A stretch of 64,000 bases of DNA from Stromatinia cepivora (taxonomy: Eukaryota; Ascomycota; Leotiomycetes; Helotiales; Sclerotiniaceae): positions 1,673,001 to 1,737,000 of the forward strand of contig RCTD01000004.1 in NCBI GenBank assembly GCA_014898415.1. The letters run 5' to 3'. A model generated the notes under the pieces. The model worked only from the letters and a program-made list of their open reading frames with translations, did no database searches and had not been told where the DNA came from. Shown here one piece after another: positions 1 through 11,262 of the stretch. The position numbers and the translations under genes are program-made. Positions within the stretch are counted from its first letter, which is position 1, and the number at the start of each line of letters is the position of its first letter.

Positions 1-1
1 A

Positions 2-1885
2 CCGCTAAATGAATCTGATGATAGTCCAAAAGTACATATTGCATTGATTCTGATACCCGGTAATCACACGGGACATAGGCAGTTCTCCAAATCACCGTTA
101 CTATTGAATCCCGGTGGACCCGGAGGTTCTGGTACACTTTTCGGTTTGGTAGCCGGACGATCAATTCAGAGCATTGTTGGAGAAGATCAAGATGTAATTG
201 GATTTGATCCTCGAGGTGTTGGAGCAACGACACCACGAGCTGACTGTTTCTCGTATGGTGGGACATATGATGGAGCAGGAGATGACCAGGCACGAGGAGA
301 TTACCACCGAACGCTTTTCACCGCCACAGGGCAAGGGATTGGTCTGGCTAATTCAAGTTCAACAGCATTACGGCATCTTGATGCACGTGCAAAAACTATA
401 GGGAAATTGTGTGTGGAAAAGGATTCTCTGAGTGGAAATAGCAGCATTTTTCGACATGTGGGAACACCAAGTGTTGCAAGGGATATGATTAGCATTATAG
501 ATGCGTGGGACGAGTGGACATCGAATATAGAAGAATCATTAGACTTTGATCCTATCGATTTTGATCCTTCTGATAAGAAAGAGTCCAATGATGAAGCCGA
601 GGAAGCAGGTCTAGAAACCAAGAGTAAGTTGCTGTATTGGGGCTTCAGCTATGGGGTAAGTGCCTTCGGTCTTGGAGTGATAAATCGCTGATTTTTCCAG
701 ACACTTCTTGGATCTACTTTCGCAGCTATGTTTCCAGATAGAGTAGGTCGGCTTGTCCTGGATGGAGTTGTTGATGCCGATCGTTATGTTGCTCCTATTT
801 GGTTAGAGAGTCAACGCGATGCAGATAAAGTGTGGTCATCGTTCTTTAAATACTGCCAAGAGGCGAAGTCTGCGTGTCAATTCTACAGAGCCAATGACGA
901 GATAGCCGATATCGAAGAGAGGTTCAAGTCTGTTATAAAGACTCTGAAAGAGAACCCAATATCTCTTGTTCTGAAGGATACCCTAACACCTTTACTAATG
1001 ACCTATTCGGATGTCAAATTGATAATTTTCGGGGCGCTATACGCCCCGATACAGGGGTTTCCATCTGTGGCTCAATTGCTTGACAATCTGGAACGTAACA
1101 TCGGTGATTGGTTCGAGCTCACTCCAACCCCGCCGTCATACGATCTCAAACCTGTCTGCGAACATGCTCAGCCACGGTGGAGTTATCCTAACGACGCACA
1201 AAAAGCCATTCTTTGCAGTGACAAGAAGTACCCAGTAAGCATATCATAGTACATATTCCTTTCGACATTCTAACAAGTACCATAGCTTAATCACACATTC
1301 TCCGAAATTGAGAGCATGTTTAAAGACCTAGAAGCGCAGTCGACATTTGCGGATGCATGGATGTCATTCATGATCCAGTGTTCTGGATATAACATCAAAA
1401 GTATCGATCCCCCTATGCAATGGGATGACCATCCAGCACATAGGCAAAAGCCAATTAAGACTGCATTCCCGTTGCTCTATATTAGCAATAGTGCAGACCC
1501 CGTTACACCACTAATCGCAGGTGTGAAGATGGCCGCAAAGTTCGTGGACGCAGGGTTCGTCGAGCAAGAATCCGAAGGACATTGCTCTATAGCTGCGAAA
1601 TCTAGATGTACGATCGAGAAAATCAGGGCATACTTCCGCGAAGGGAAAGTCCCCGACCCTCCCAAACTACGAGGGAAAGGAACGGATCTTGTTGACGGGG
1701 AGTGGGAAAAATGTCCGGCTGATGAATGGCCATGGCTTGAATATCGACCAGGTGCACAGGTAGCAAACGAGATAGATGCTGCAGAATTAGGGCGGTTAGA
1801 GGCATGGGGCGGCATCCGTGATGCTCTTGCGCAGATTGATATTTGGGGCGCGAGGGGATTCAAGAAATTTGAGATTGCATTATGA
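2..1885 (+). CDS. Alpha/beta hydrolase with TAP-like C-terminal domain, 5' partial
   Basis: The gene enters from the left edge in an open frame, so the N-terminus (and any signal peptide) is missing. Exons: 2-655, 701-1234, 1313-1885; both introns are GT-AG and phase 0. The product has the oxyanion-type stretch NPGGPGGSG, the nucleophile elbow GFSYG split by intron 1 (W-G-F-S-Y-G | T-L-L-G), the acid region NSADPVTP and the late EGHCS histidine. The last part matches the TAP-like domain found after the hydrolase fold in Streptomyces tripeptidyl aminopeptidase relatives. Fungal members are mostly secreted proline-type or tripeptidyl aminopeptidases; the substrate cannot be told from sequence. 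The first ATG in the window is not the start. Acceptor 3 could also be read two bases downstream, but only 1313 keeps the frame. Confidence 0.85.
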
Positions 1886-2367
1886 TTTAGCGTAGATTGA
1901 TATATATTTGCTTAAGCAGGAGTTTGCTGGGACATACACCGTTGAACATTCAAACTTTCTTCTGCTCGATAGCGCTTGATGAACGGGGCAAACAAACATG
2001 AATAAACAATCCGAATCTCATTGGTGAAACTTATTCAGGGTTGCAGGTCATGTAAGAAAGAACCAAGGAAGGAAGAAACCTACTATCCAAGTAGAAACAT
2101 CTTGTGAACTGGTGCCAGTTCTATATGTATTTCTAGACACTCGTAGTTAGGTACCGGTAGTTGGTCAAAACTAATAAAATCCTTTTCGACCTTTTCCTCG
2201 TCATCGATGGATCGATAGAAAGACCGCACAGACCAATTGCGCCCTCCACTACGGTGACCGAAACCACCCAAAAAATATTTCGAGATAGAATCAAAATATT
2301 GCCAGTATTTGCAGATCCCACTCAAAACTCTCATTTTCTTTTCTTTCCTCTCCATCTTACATTCAAG
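1886..2367. other. Intergenic, promoter side of mitochondrial EF-Tu
   Basis: Terminator side of the hydrolase followed by the promoter and 5' leader of EF-Tu. A pyrimidine-rich leader (about 2330-2365) precedes the start codon. No other gene seen. Confidence 0.5.
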
Positions 2368-3826
2368 ATGCCGGCGTTTGCGAGATCAGTTACTCCTTTC
2401 TTCCAGACAGCACGATCGGCGCTGCGTCAAGGTAATGCTGTCAGTCCTTTACAGCATGCTTTGAGGAGACAGAATGGAGCTGCCGTGATCAATGCTGCTC
2501 GTTCATATGCTACCGCTTTCGAGCGGTCGAAACCGCATGTTAATATTGGTATGGATTCTGTTTCGTATGATGCGGATGTTTGCTAATTTTCTATAGGTAC
2601 AATTGGTCACGTCGATCATGGAAAGGTATATTATAGTCTATGTCGATGCCCCCACGGAGGCAAACAAATGCTAATGGATCATGAATGCATAGACTACTTT
2701 GACGGCCGCCATTACCAAGAGACAAGCAGAGAAGGGAATGGCTAATTTCCTCGATTACGGAGCCATTGACAAGGCTCCTGAAGAGCGAAAGCGTGGTATC
2801 ACCATCTCGACCGCCCATATCGAATATGCTACCGAAGCCCGCCACTACTCCCACGTCGACTGTCCCGGTCACGCAGATTACATTAAGAACATGATTACTG
2901 GAGCTGCCAACATGGACGGAGCCGTCATTGTCGTTGCTGCTTCCGATGGACAAATGCCTCAGACTCGTGAGCATCTTTTGCTCGCCCGTCAAGTCGGTGT
3001 TCAAAAGATTGTCGTTTTCGTCAACAAGGTCGATGCTCTTGAGGACCCTGAGATGTTGGAGTTGGTCGAGATGGAGATGCGTGATCTCCTCACCACATAT
3101 GGATTTGAAGGAGAAGAGACACCCATCATTCTTGGCTCCGCCCTTTGCGCACTCGAGGGCCGCAGACCGGAACTTGGAACTGAGAAAATCGATGAATTGA
3201 TGAATGCAGTTGATACCTGGATCCCAACCCCACAACGTGATCTCGACAAGCCTTTCCTCATGTCCGTCGAAGATGTTTTCTCCATTCCCGGTCGTGGAAC
3301 TGTCGCCTCTGGTCGTGTCGAGCGCGGTATCCTAAAGAAGGATTCAGAAGTCGAAATTGTCGGAAAGGGAGACCAAATCATTAAGACCAAGGTTACCGAT
3401 ATCGAAACCTTCAAGAAGTCCTGCGACGAGTCCCGCGCAGGAGATAACTCCGGCCTTTTACTCCGTGGTATCAAGCGTGAAGATGTCAGACGTGGAATGA
3501 TCATTTCCGCCCCCGGAACCACCAAAGCGCACACCAAATTCCTCGTCTCCATGTACGTCCTCACCAAGGAAGAAGGAGGACGCCACACCGGATTCCACCA
3601 AAACTACCGCCCACAAATCTTCATCCGAACCGCCGACGAAGCCGCTGCTCTCCACTGGCCCGAGGGAACCGAAGACGCCGACTCCAAAATGGTCATGCCA
3701 GGTGACAACGTCGAGATGCAATGCGAGATTGAGAAGCCCTGCGCCATGGAAGTCGGTCAACGTTTCAACATCCGTGAGGGAGGAAGAACCGTCGCCACTG
3801 GATTGGTCACCAGAATTATCAAGTAA
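2368..3826 (+). CDS. TUF1: Mitochondrial translation elongation factor Tu
   Basis: Delivers aminoacyl-tRNA to the mitochondrial ribosome in a GTP-dependent way. Exons 2368-2548, 2597-2625 (only 29 bases) and 2693-3826 give 447 residues. Residues 1 to about 45 are an Arg/Ser/Ala-rich import presequence ending near RSYA. The P-loop GHVDHGKT is assembled across exon 2 and exon 3 (introns fall at N-I-G|T-I-G and G-K|T-T). DCPGHADY (G3), VNKVD (G4, where bacteria have NKCD) and GSAL (G5) follow, then EF-Tu domains 2 and 3 through TGLVTRIIK. The tiny exon 2 is fixed by protein homology and by splice sites on both sides. Codon use is strongly C-ending, as expected of a highly expressed gene. Confidence 0.97.
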
Positions 3827-4557
3827 AGTAAATCATCTAATCAATTCCATTATCTACAGTAGAGAAAGAAGACCAGAATGGGATGGATGGATGATATGAC
3901 ATGTGACGTGTATGAAAAGGGGGCGTGGCATGAAGGGAAAGGAAATATACGTTGCAATAGCAATAACAACGCAATGAATAAAAAGGACGTGCAATGGAAA
4001 CGAAATGCAATCAATGGTGGATGAAAAACTAGGATGGGAAAGAAAGAAAGGAAGAAAGATTATAAAGAAATGAATCTCCCATCCATCGTTTGTATATTTG
4101 AATGATGAAAAAAGGAGTTCGTCTATTCAATGTCACACTTTGTAAATTTATAACCCTTTTTCTTTGTAGATTACAGCAGTAGCTGAGTGGCTTTTTAGCG
4201 GAAGTGAAAGATAGAACTCCTCTCATTTTGATCCTTGGTGATGATTTGTTTTGCGTGCACCAGCAATTGTTATATCACAATATGCAAAACATGTCTACTA
4301 CATTATTTTGTATGTGTGATTGATTCTTACGAGCTATCTGGCCTAAAAATAGATCCACATTGTATGCGTATCTTGATATTTAGTACCATTCGTCCACTTT
4401 GTATGTATTGCATACCATTTATGTATGCTTTTTGCTTTTGTGAAAACAAATACGTAACATTGCTCCTACGGAATCGCCGCTATCTTCATCATATTCGTTT
4501 TCATCATCAATGGTATCATCAGCATCATTAGTCGAGTTTAGATCCCCTTCACTCCAC
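3827..4557. other. Intergenic between convergent TUF1 and CAND1
   Basis: About 730 bases between two 3' ends. Purine-rich patches (around 3880-4080) and AT-rich sequence; short ORFs here show no family resemblance. Nothing else seen. Confidence 0.6.
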
Positions 4558-7500
4558 TTAAAGAATCGTATCTTTCTTCTCTTCCCTCAACGACTTCAAC
4601 TGCCCTTCGAAATCCTTCTCTACCCATTCAAAATAGGTTCTCCACGTCTGGTGTTGGCTGCCTTGCGCACCCATACCTGTGCTTGCTGATGGGATGCGAG
4701 CATGCAGGTTCAGTGTTGAGCGGAGGGTGCTCTTGACCGCCTCATCTTGCTTCTCAACTTCTTGTTTGACAGCTGTATCCTTTAATTTGACCGATAGAGT
4801 AACGCGGAAGCAATCTGCAATTGCGTCGAGGCGTCGAGATGTCTCGTCAGGATCAAGGATGACCAACTTGTTCAACATGAGATTGCAGAGAGATCGAATA
4901 TCGTGCTCATCCTTCAAACCGGCGATGATACGATCGTAAAAGTCAAGAATGTTCATACGTGAGAATGCCGTCTCCATAAGAGCATATAAAGTCTCGTATG
5001 CACTCTATAATCTAGATTAGTATTGTACGACTGAAGCTATGATATGTGTCTTACCTTTCGGACTTCTAGACCATCATCAACCTTATGTTTAAAAGGTCCC
5101 ATCATCACCTCATGAATCAACTCTTCCTTGATAATCGATTCACTCATAACAAGAGGAAGTAATTGGTTAAGGTTTGGGTTAATGAGATCTGCTTTATTGT
5201 GAGCAGCAGCGTTCAATGTAGTCAGCGCCAATCGACGGTTCTCCAACTTGGTATCAGTCAGCATGACCTTGAGCATATCAATCAACATGACCTTCAATAC
5301 TGAGTCGAGCGAGTCATCACTATCAGATAAGGTATAACGGATTGCTTGGATAACCATAGCCCGGATCGAAGCAGATGGATTTGAGAGGTAGCCCTGTAAA
5401 ATCATTAGCGGATGCAAATTCATTGCCTTCCTATCACAACGTACCTTTAGTTGTGGCATGAATGCCTTAGGGTCAATCATTGTCAAACGACCAATGCACT
5501 CTGCACCAACAGCTTTATTGTCCTCAGCTTGGGACGCGGCAAGTAATCTTTCCCAAAGAATAGTAGTATGCTTGGTGATGGCAGTGGGGTTGTTGCCAGC
5601 TTGCTGAAGTATTTCCTTGATGGAATGCAGAAGTAAGAATTCGTTTCCGTCCTTGATCATGTTCAGTATTTCTGGAAGATACAAAGGTATGTTTCCAGCT
5701 CCAGCACGTCCTAATGCGATTGCTGCAGCAAGAGGAACTTTGTCATAGGAGGATTTAAAGCGAGCTGTGAAGGTTGATGGCTTCAAAGGGGATTTCGCAC
5801 CCAATTGTAATCCAGCTTCTCCGAGAACAGCCAGGGCTAAGCATTGTTTAGCTTCATCCGAAGAGGAGTTTTGTAGTTCGCTTAAGAAATTGTCGAGTGT
5901 GACACCGACTGAAGATCCTCCGAATACCAAAAGTGTACCAATGGCTTTTCCTACAACCGTGGAGTCTCCACTAGTACTGACATCCCTCAACAAACCAGAC
6001 ATCAAAGGTTGGCCAACTCCCTGTTTGCCGATATTAGCGACCAAGAGAAGGACGGCGTCAAGTACAGCGCCACCTAACGTTGAGGTCAATAACCCGCACA
6101 GGGCAGAATTTAGCTGATCAGTAACAACAAGCTTTGCATCATCCGTAACCAAAGTAGCCAGTACTAGTAGTGCTGGACCTAGAAGATGAAGATCAACTGT
6201 GGTCAAGAGCGGAAGAAGCGCATCGATAAGGCCTTGAATAGTGGGAGCGTCGAGAGAGCTTCTAGCTGCGGGAGAAACGATGAGATTCTTCAGGGCACCA
6301 AGACTTGCACCACGCAGAGATCTGTTAGCTTTTCGGAGTTGTGCAGCAAGCTCTAGGGAGACATCTCGAATCCATGGAGGCTGCAGTTGGTCTTTAGCGG
6401 TTGAACCAACCTCAAGTGAACCGACCGCAATAGTATCAATAGCTCTTACAGCAGCAAGGCGAGTAGTTTCGTTTTTGAGTCTGTCACTGAGCATACTGAG
6501 AGCAGAACTTCGGTTGGTTTCTGTGAGAAGCGATGAACCTTCCGGACTTGCTGTACGAGCGAGCATGATACCTAGAGCATGTATAGCACGTTGACGGACT
6601 TCGACATCTGCATCGGTAGCAGATACGCGGTCAACTATCACTTGGTATAATTTTAGAACATCTTCTTGCTGGGTTGGTTTAATCGACTTCGAACGAGGCG
6701 GGGTCAAAGCCTTTACAAGCTGCTCAGCTGTACCAATAGCCTCACTAGATATCTTGTAGAACTTATCATGTACAGCTGCCGCTACGCATGGAAGAATTTT
6801 GGGGAGGTGAGGCTGTAACACGCTTGAAGAATGAGTTTGTGAAATATCACCCAATAATTTGAGAGCAGCAATTCGCAAAGTATTTGCAGTTGCTGATGCA
6901 GCACCGCCACTAGTGATTGCAGTAGATGATGATCCAGATGATGTCTTGATACAATCCATGATAGGATCCACAAGCTGACTGAAGTGTTCTGAAAGACCTC
7001 CAACCTGAACCGAAACCATTTTATCCAAAAGATTGATGAGAGCTTGCTTCGTTGGAATTGGGCTTGTCTTCAGTAGTCTCACTACAGCCTTTACAATCAT
7101 AGGAGTCAACTTTGCCAGGTCTGCACGGGGGCCTGAAACAGGAAGCGGTTCAATGGTTGGTGATGTCAAACCAGCAGATCTCGAGATGAACGATTTAGTA
7201 TCAAAAGTAGCTGAGCCACCACTCTCTCTTCTGCGTTTTCGACTTTGGGGTGCTTGATTTGCATAACTCAACGACTCATCTGGCGAAAAGTCAACTACGA
7301 CACCTTCCCCAGTTCTCCCGATTAGAGATGCCATGGTAGCAATAACTTCAAGTCGAACATTCTCCTCACGTTCATTGAACCTCTGAATAAGGGTTGGAGC
7401 GACTTGAGCGTATAGAGTTCCATCTTCAAGTAGATCACCACTGCCTCTAGTTGAGATCAAAGTGTAGAGAGTTTTCGCAGCACATCTTCGAACTTTCCAA

Positions 7501-8779
7501 CTTGCGTCATCATCGTCATCATCAAATCCAGTGTCTGCCTCAAAATCATCATCGTCATCAAAATCGGCCATATCATCTTCATCAGCTTGAGTTCCTCCCA
7601 TTTCCTCGTCATCATCGTCGTTGTAATTTGGATCATACTTTAAGAATCTGAGAGCTGCCGCAATTGTTTCTTCTGTATGGATTCGCATTTCCGTACCACA
7701 GGAAGCCAGAAAGCCGTCCAGTGCAACAAGTGCGGATTCCCTCACATCGTCTATTTCGGGATTACTTTCGCCATCCTCGGCGGCGTTTTCCATCTGATCC
7801 TGCAGTTCTTGTTCGCTCAATGCAGAAAGTATAAAGGGTGCAAGGGTCTTCAAATAAGGGCCAAACCTAGAGGGTATTGATCTAGCCATTGATCCGAGAA
7901 TGGTAATGTACAAACGTCTTTGTACAGGGGTCAAGTGTGGGTTACGAAGACACTCGATGATATGAGATACAAAGCCACTGAGGTCGGAATCCGTCAGGTG
8001 CATAGCTAGTAGAGACACAGCAATTACAGCCCGCTTTTTGACAACAGAGCTGGCCTTTTCGGTTTCTAAGATACCGACAACCAAGTTTTGAAGTGCTTCA
8101 ACTTCTGCGTGTTGTAAAAGAGGGCCGAAGCATCTTGCAACTTCAATCAAAACATCAACAGCATCGGAGTCGATTTCTGGGTTTGTGGAAGGGTCGAGCA
8201 TTCCTGGTGGAGGATTCGGAAGATTTTGGCCCTTGGTAGATTTTTGAGTGACTATACGGCCGACTAGTCTTGGTATCAACACTCTGCTTATCGCAGAATA
8301 TGCTTCGAGGACTTCCTTGGACGGCGCAACACCACTGACGGGTCTTGGGAGAGTTATGACCACTGTTCGTAGAGCCATTGCAGGTATTGAGTTGTCAACG
8401 GAATTTTCAGTTGTCAATGTCGAAAGTCTCTCAATTAGCGGAGCGATTATGTTGCTGGGTAACTTTGTGACGAGAGGTCCCAGACTATTTTGCGTCAGCT
8501 AAGTTCTACTTATATTGAGGACTATTTGCAAACTAACCATTTAATGGCCAAATTTTGTACCTCTCCATTTTGATCATCCAGGGTTCTGATAACACCATCT
8601 ACTGTCTTTGCAGCTGTGCTATAGTCATTGTGGAGAAGATCCGCTTTTCCAATCGTCAAGACTTGAAAAAGATCATTCAGTGACATGAATCTATAATCAG
8701 GATCCGCATCATGAAGCTTAGGTAGTAGAGATGCGACGGTTTGTGAGGTTGGATTTGTTGTTATCGAGTTAGAAGCCAT
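4558..8779 (-). CDS. CAND1: CAND1/TIP120 cullin-associated NEDD8-dissociated protein
   Basis: Binds unneddylated cullins and exchanges substrate receptors of cullin-RING ubiquitin ligases. Exons (minus strand): 8779-8538, 8484-5445, 5393-5055, 5004-4558; 4068 coding bases, 1355 residues, slightly longer than animal CAND1 (about 1230). Landmarks: KCLGPLV at exon 1/2, HEAT repeats throughout, an Asp-rich acidic loop encoded near 7500-7620 followed by SWKVRRCAAK, AAHNKADLI, MGPFKHKVDDGLEVRK, and the C-terminal TIP120 domain with a QEVEKQDE motif. The start is the ATG at 8779; the frame also extends upstream to a GTG that I do not use. The 51-base intron 5394-5444 is in frame and stop-free (see findings). 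Aspergillus has CandA split into two genes; here it is one continuous gene. It shares a promoter region with the divergent gene at 9529. Confidence 0.95.
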
Positions 8780-9528
8780 TGTCACTTTGGACTGGCAGAC
8801 CCGGTGATAATAGCTGGGAGAAGAAGGCTGTGTTGTGACAGTATTAAACTATCATTTGTTTCTTGAGAGACTGGTAGATATTTGTTTATTTGTTTGTTTG
8901 TTTGCTTGTTTGCTTGTTTGTTTATATGCGGCGTGGATAGGAGCCTTGAGAAAGGTAGGGTTGAGTTAGCTTCCTAGACTGTTCGAGTTGAAGATATAAA
9001 ATCCAAAGCAAGAATAAAGTAGGGAAAGAGAATAAAACATTGACTTACTTTTGGTATATGTTATTGAGAGAGAGAGGTTGATTTGAGTCTTGTGTTAAAG
9101 AAGGACGGTGTCAATAAAGTGTTGATATACTTTTGGGTGTATTATTTTGATAATTGATATAGATATCCCACCAAGCTCGTTAGCATCGGAGAAGTAGTGG
9201 GGTTAAAGCAATAAGGCACAAATAAGGTACGCTCGGTGCGCTCGGTACGTCCCGTCGATGAGCTACAATATTTCTGCCTCAGGACAATTAAAGCTCCACC
9301 AAGCTCCGGAGAAGCTCCAATTAGACCCAGGATTTTTTCGGCAACTCAATTCATTCAATTATATTGTATTACCTCACCCAAGTACAAATACTTTCCTTTC
9401 CTTACTCCCGAATATCAATTGACGTATGCTCTATCTTTTTTTCACGTTTGTTCTCTCGCTATGTTTTTACTGACCAAAGTTCATTAGATTACCTATATCT
9501 TTCTTCTAACAATCTTACCCCTCCGATA
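8780..9528. other. Divergent promoter region
   Basis: About 750 bases between the CAND1 start (leftward) and the mitochondrial protein start (rightward). It contains a TTTG/CTTG-type microsatellite and a pair of direct repeats of the form GCTCGGT(G/A)CG near 9231-9249. No coding sequence is supported. Confidence 0.5.
8881..8924. repeat. (TTTG)n microsatellite, imperfect
   Basis: About eleven tetramer units with TTTG/CTTG/TTTA variants, in the promoter side of CAND1. Confidence 0.9.
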
Positions 9529-10565
9529 ATGGCATTCTCACGAGCAGCTATCTTGCGCAACTTGCGCAACTTCCGAGGTAGACCAACCCTAGCTCGCCCT
9601 CAGGTCAACCAAGTCGCCAGAAGAACTTATGCCAGTGGAGGCCATGAACATGCAAAGGCAGGTGGTGATGCAGTTTGGTGAGTGTTACTTTGCCTTCGAT
9701 ATTTCCTACATTCTTGAGGGAACTCGTTAACTAATACGTCACACTTTAGGGCTGCCGGAGCAGTAGCTGTCACCGTCCCAACATGTTGGTTCTTGATCTC
9801 AAACAAACCAGACAACTCTCACGCCCATGGAGGACATGGTGATAGCCACGCACATGCTGAAGAGCATGAGGAAGAGGAAGAGAAATCCGAGGAAGAGGAG
9901 AAGCCCGAAGAGCAAGAAGAAGATAAGCCAGCCGAGGCTGAGGAGAAGACTGAGGATAAAGAAGAGTCAAAGGAGTCCGAAAAGACCGATGAATCCGATA
10001 GTGATGACGGCGCTAAGGAACAAGACACGCCAGCCACTTCCGACGATGAGAGCGTTGAAGATACGGATAAAAACGTTCGCAAGTCATATCCTGACGCAAA
10101 GGGTGATAAGAAGGCTCGCTTAGAGAGCAAGCAGGCTATCAAGCAAGGCGAGGACAACTCACCACCAAAGAAGGATGAGCCGGAGGACAAGGTATGCTGA
10201 GGCGTGTTGAATGATGATATTCGAGGCTAACATTCCGTTTCAAGCCCCGTGCTTCAAAGGAGTCCGGAGGCAAGAACACTCAATCTGGCAAGCAAGAAGG
10301 TCTTACAAATACCGATACCAAGCACTCTACCGATATCACCAGTGACCCAAGCAAAAGCCAGAAGCTTGAAGGTGCTCCCGAGACTGCCAAACTCAAAGGG
10401 ACCGTCGACCCAACCCGTTCCGAGGTATAACCTACTTTTGTTTGGATTCTATGGAAAGGCTGCGCATCCTCAATGCTATATGCTCATGAGAGATACAGCC
10501 TTTCATCGGAAGGAAATGAGCTACGCTAACGATGATCTCAGGATAAGAAAGAATCCGATTCTTAA
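9529..10565 (+). CDS. Acidic single-pass mitochondrial protein, unknown function
   Basis: Exons 9529-9677, 9750-10191, 10245-10424 and 10542-10565 (all GT-AG) give 264 residues. Residues 1 to about 38 are a basic amphipathic presequence ending RRTYASG, typical of mitochondrial import. A His/Gly patch follows, then one hydrophobic segment (AAGAVAVTVPTCWFLI, about 51-66), and then about 190 residues dominated by Glu, Asp, Lys and Ser. The likely topology is one inner-membrane anchor with a long charged, probably disordered tail. The last exon is only 24 bases (DKKESDS and stop), accepted because it continues the acidic tail and sits after a good CTCAG acceptor. I do not recognise a characterised family. 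The last exon is the least certain part. Confidence 0.75.
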
Positions 10566-11262
10566 ATATGCAAGTCCATGGTCACGATACACATACAATA
10601 ATGTATCATGTGCCTCGCCGTAATTGTACATAATGTATCAAAATTCTTCACAAAAGCGCAATAGTAGATTTTTGTGGAAATTGTCGTGGACTGCAGTTCT
10701 TATTTCTACCTTTTCTTCCGCAATTTGTGCACTTCCTTAATGAGTTAACGCTATGTCAAAGTTGGGCGACTGATGTATCAAACGGCTACTCGTGTTGTAG
10801 CTGTGTTGGATTCGAAAAATATAGGAGGCATGATATGATAATGAAAAAGCCCGCTGCATACTGGGTTGTTACTCGCTACAATGATGTGAATATTCACGAT
10901 GATTGCCAGTGAGAAGTCAATTTTCTACGTTCAAGTGAAACTCGTACTTCGAAAGCCGGATTAAGGTTCAAAAAACCAACGTGTTTTATACCTTCTTAGG
11001 TTTCTATCAGATCTAGAAAGTGTCATCTGGTAAGTGGTAGACAGACAATATGGAAGGAGCGGCAGAGCCCCGCTGTTCTTGTTGATGTATGTACTTTACC
11101 CCTTCACTTTTTAACTTCTACACAACTATCATCAAATTATTATCTTTGACATTCAATCATTACTACAATAAGTGCATCGTAAGTTATCCCTTCTACAACA
11201 ATACTGATATCTGTCACTAATCAAAATAAATAGGCTCATTCATAGGTATCATTCCGTTGAAC
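10566..11262. other. Intergenic
   Basis: 3' flank of the mitochondrial protein and 5' leader of the PLAC8 gene. A possible leader intron (a GTAAGT near 11178 and an AAATAG near 11233) lies just upstream of the PLAC8 start. No coding gene seen. Confidence 0.4.

Noticed and set aside
2161..2586. 141-codon frame running from upstream through EF-Tu exon 1
   Set aside because: The part before the ATG at 2368 is the leader; the EF-Tu presequence begins at MPAFARS.
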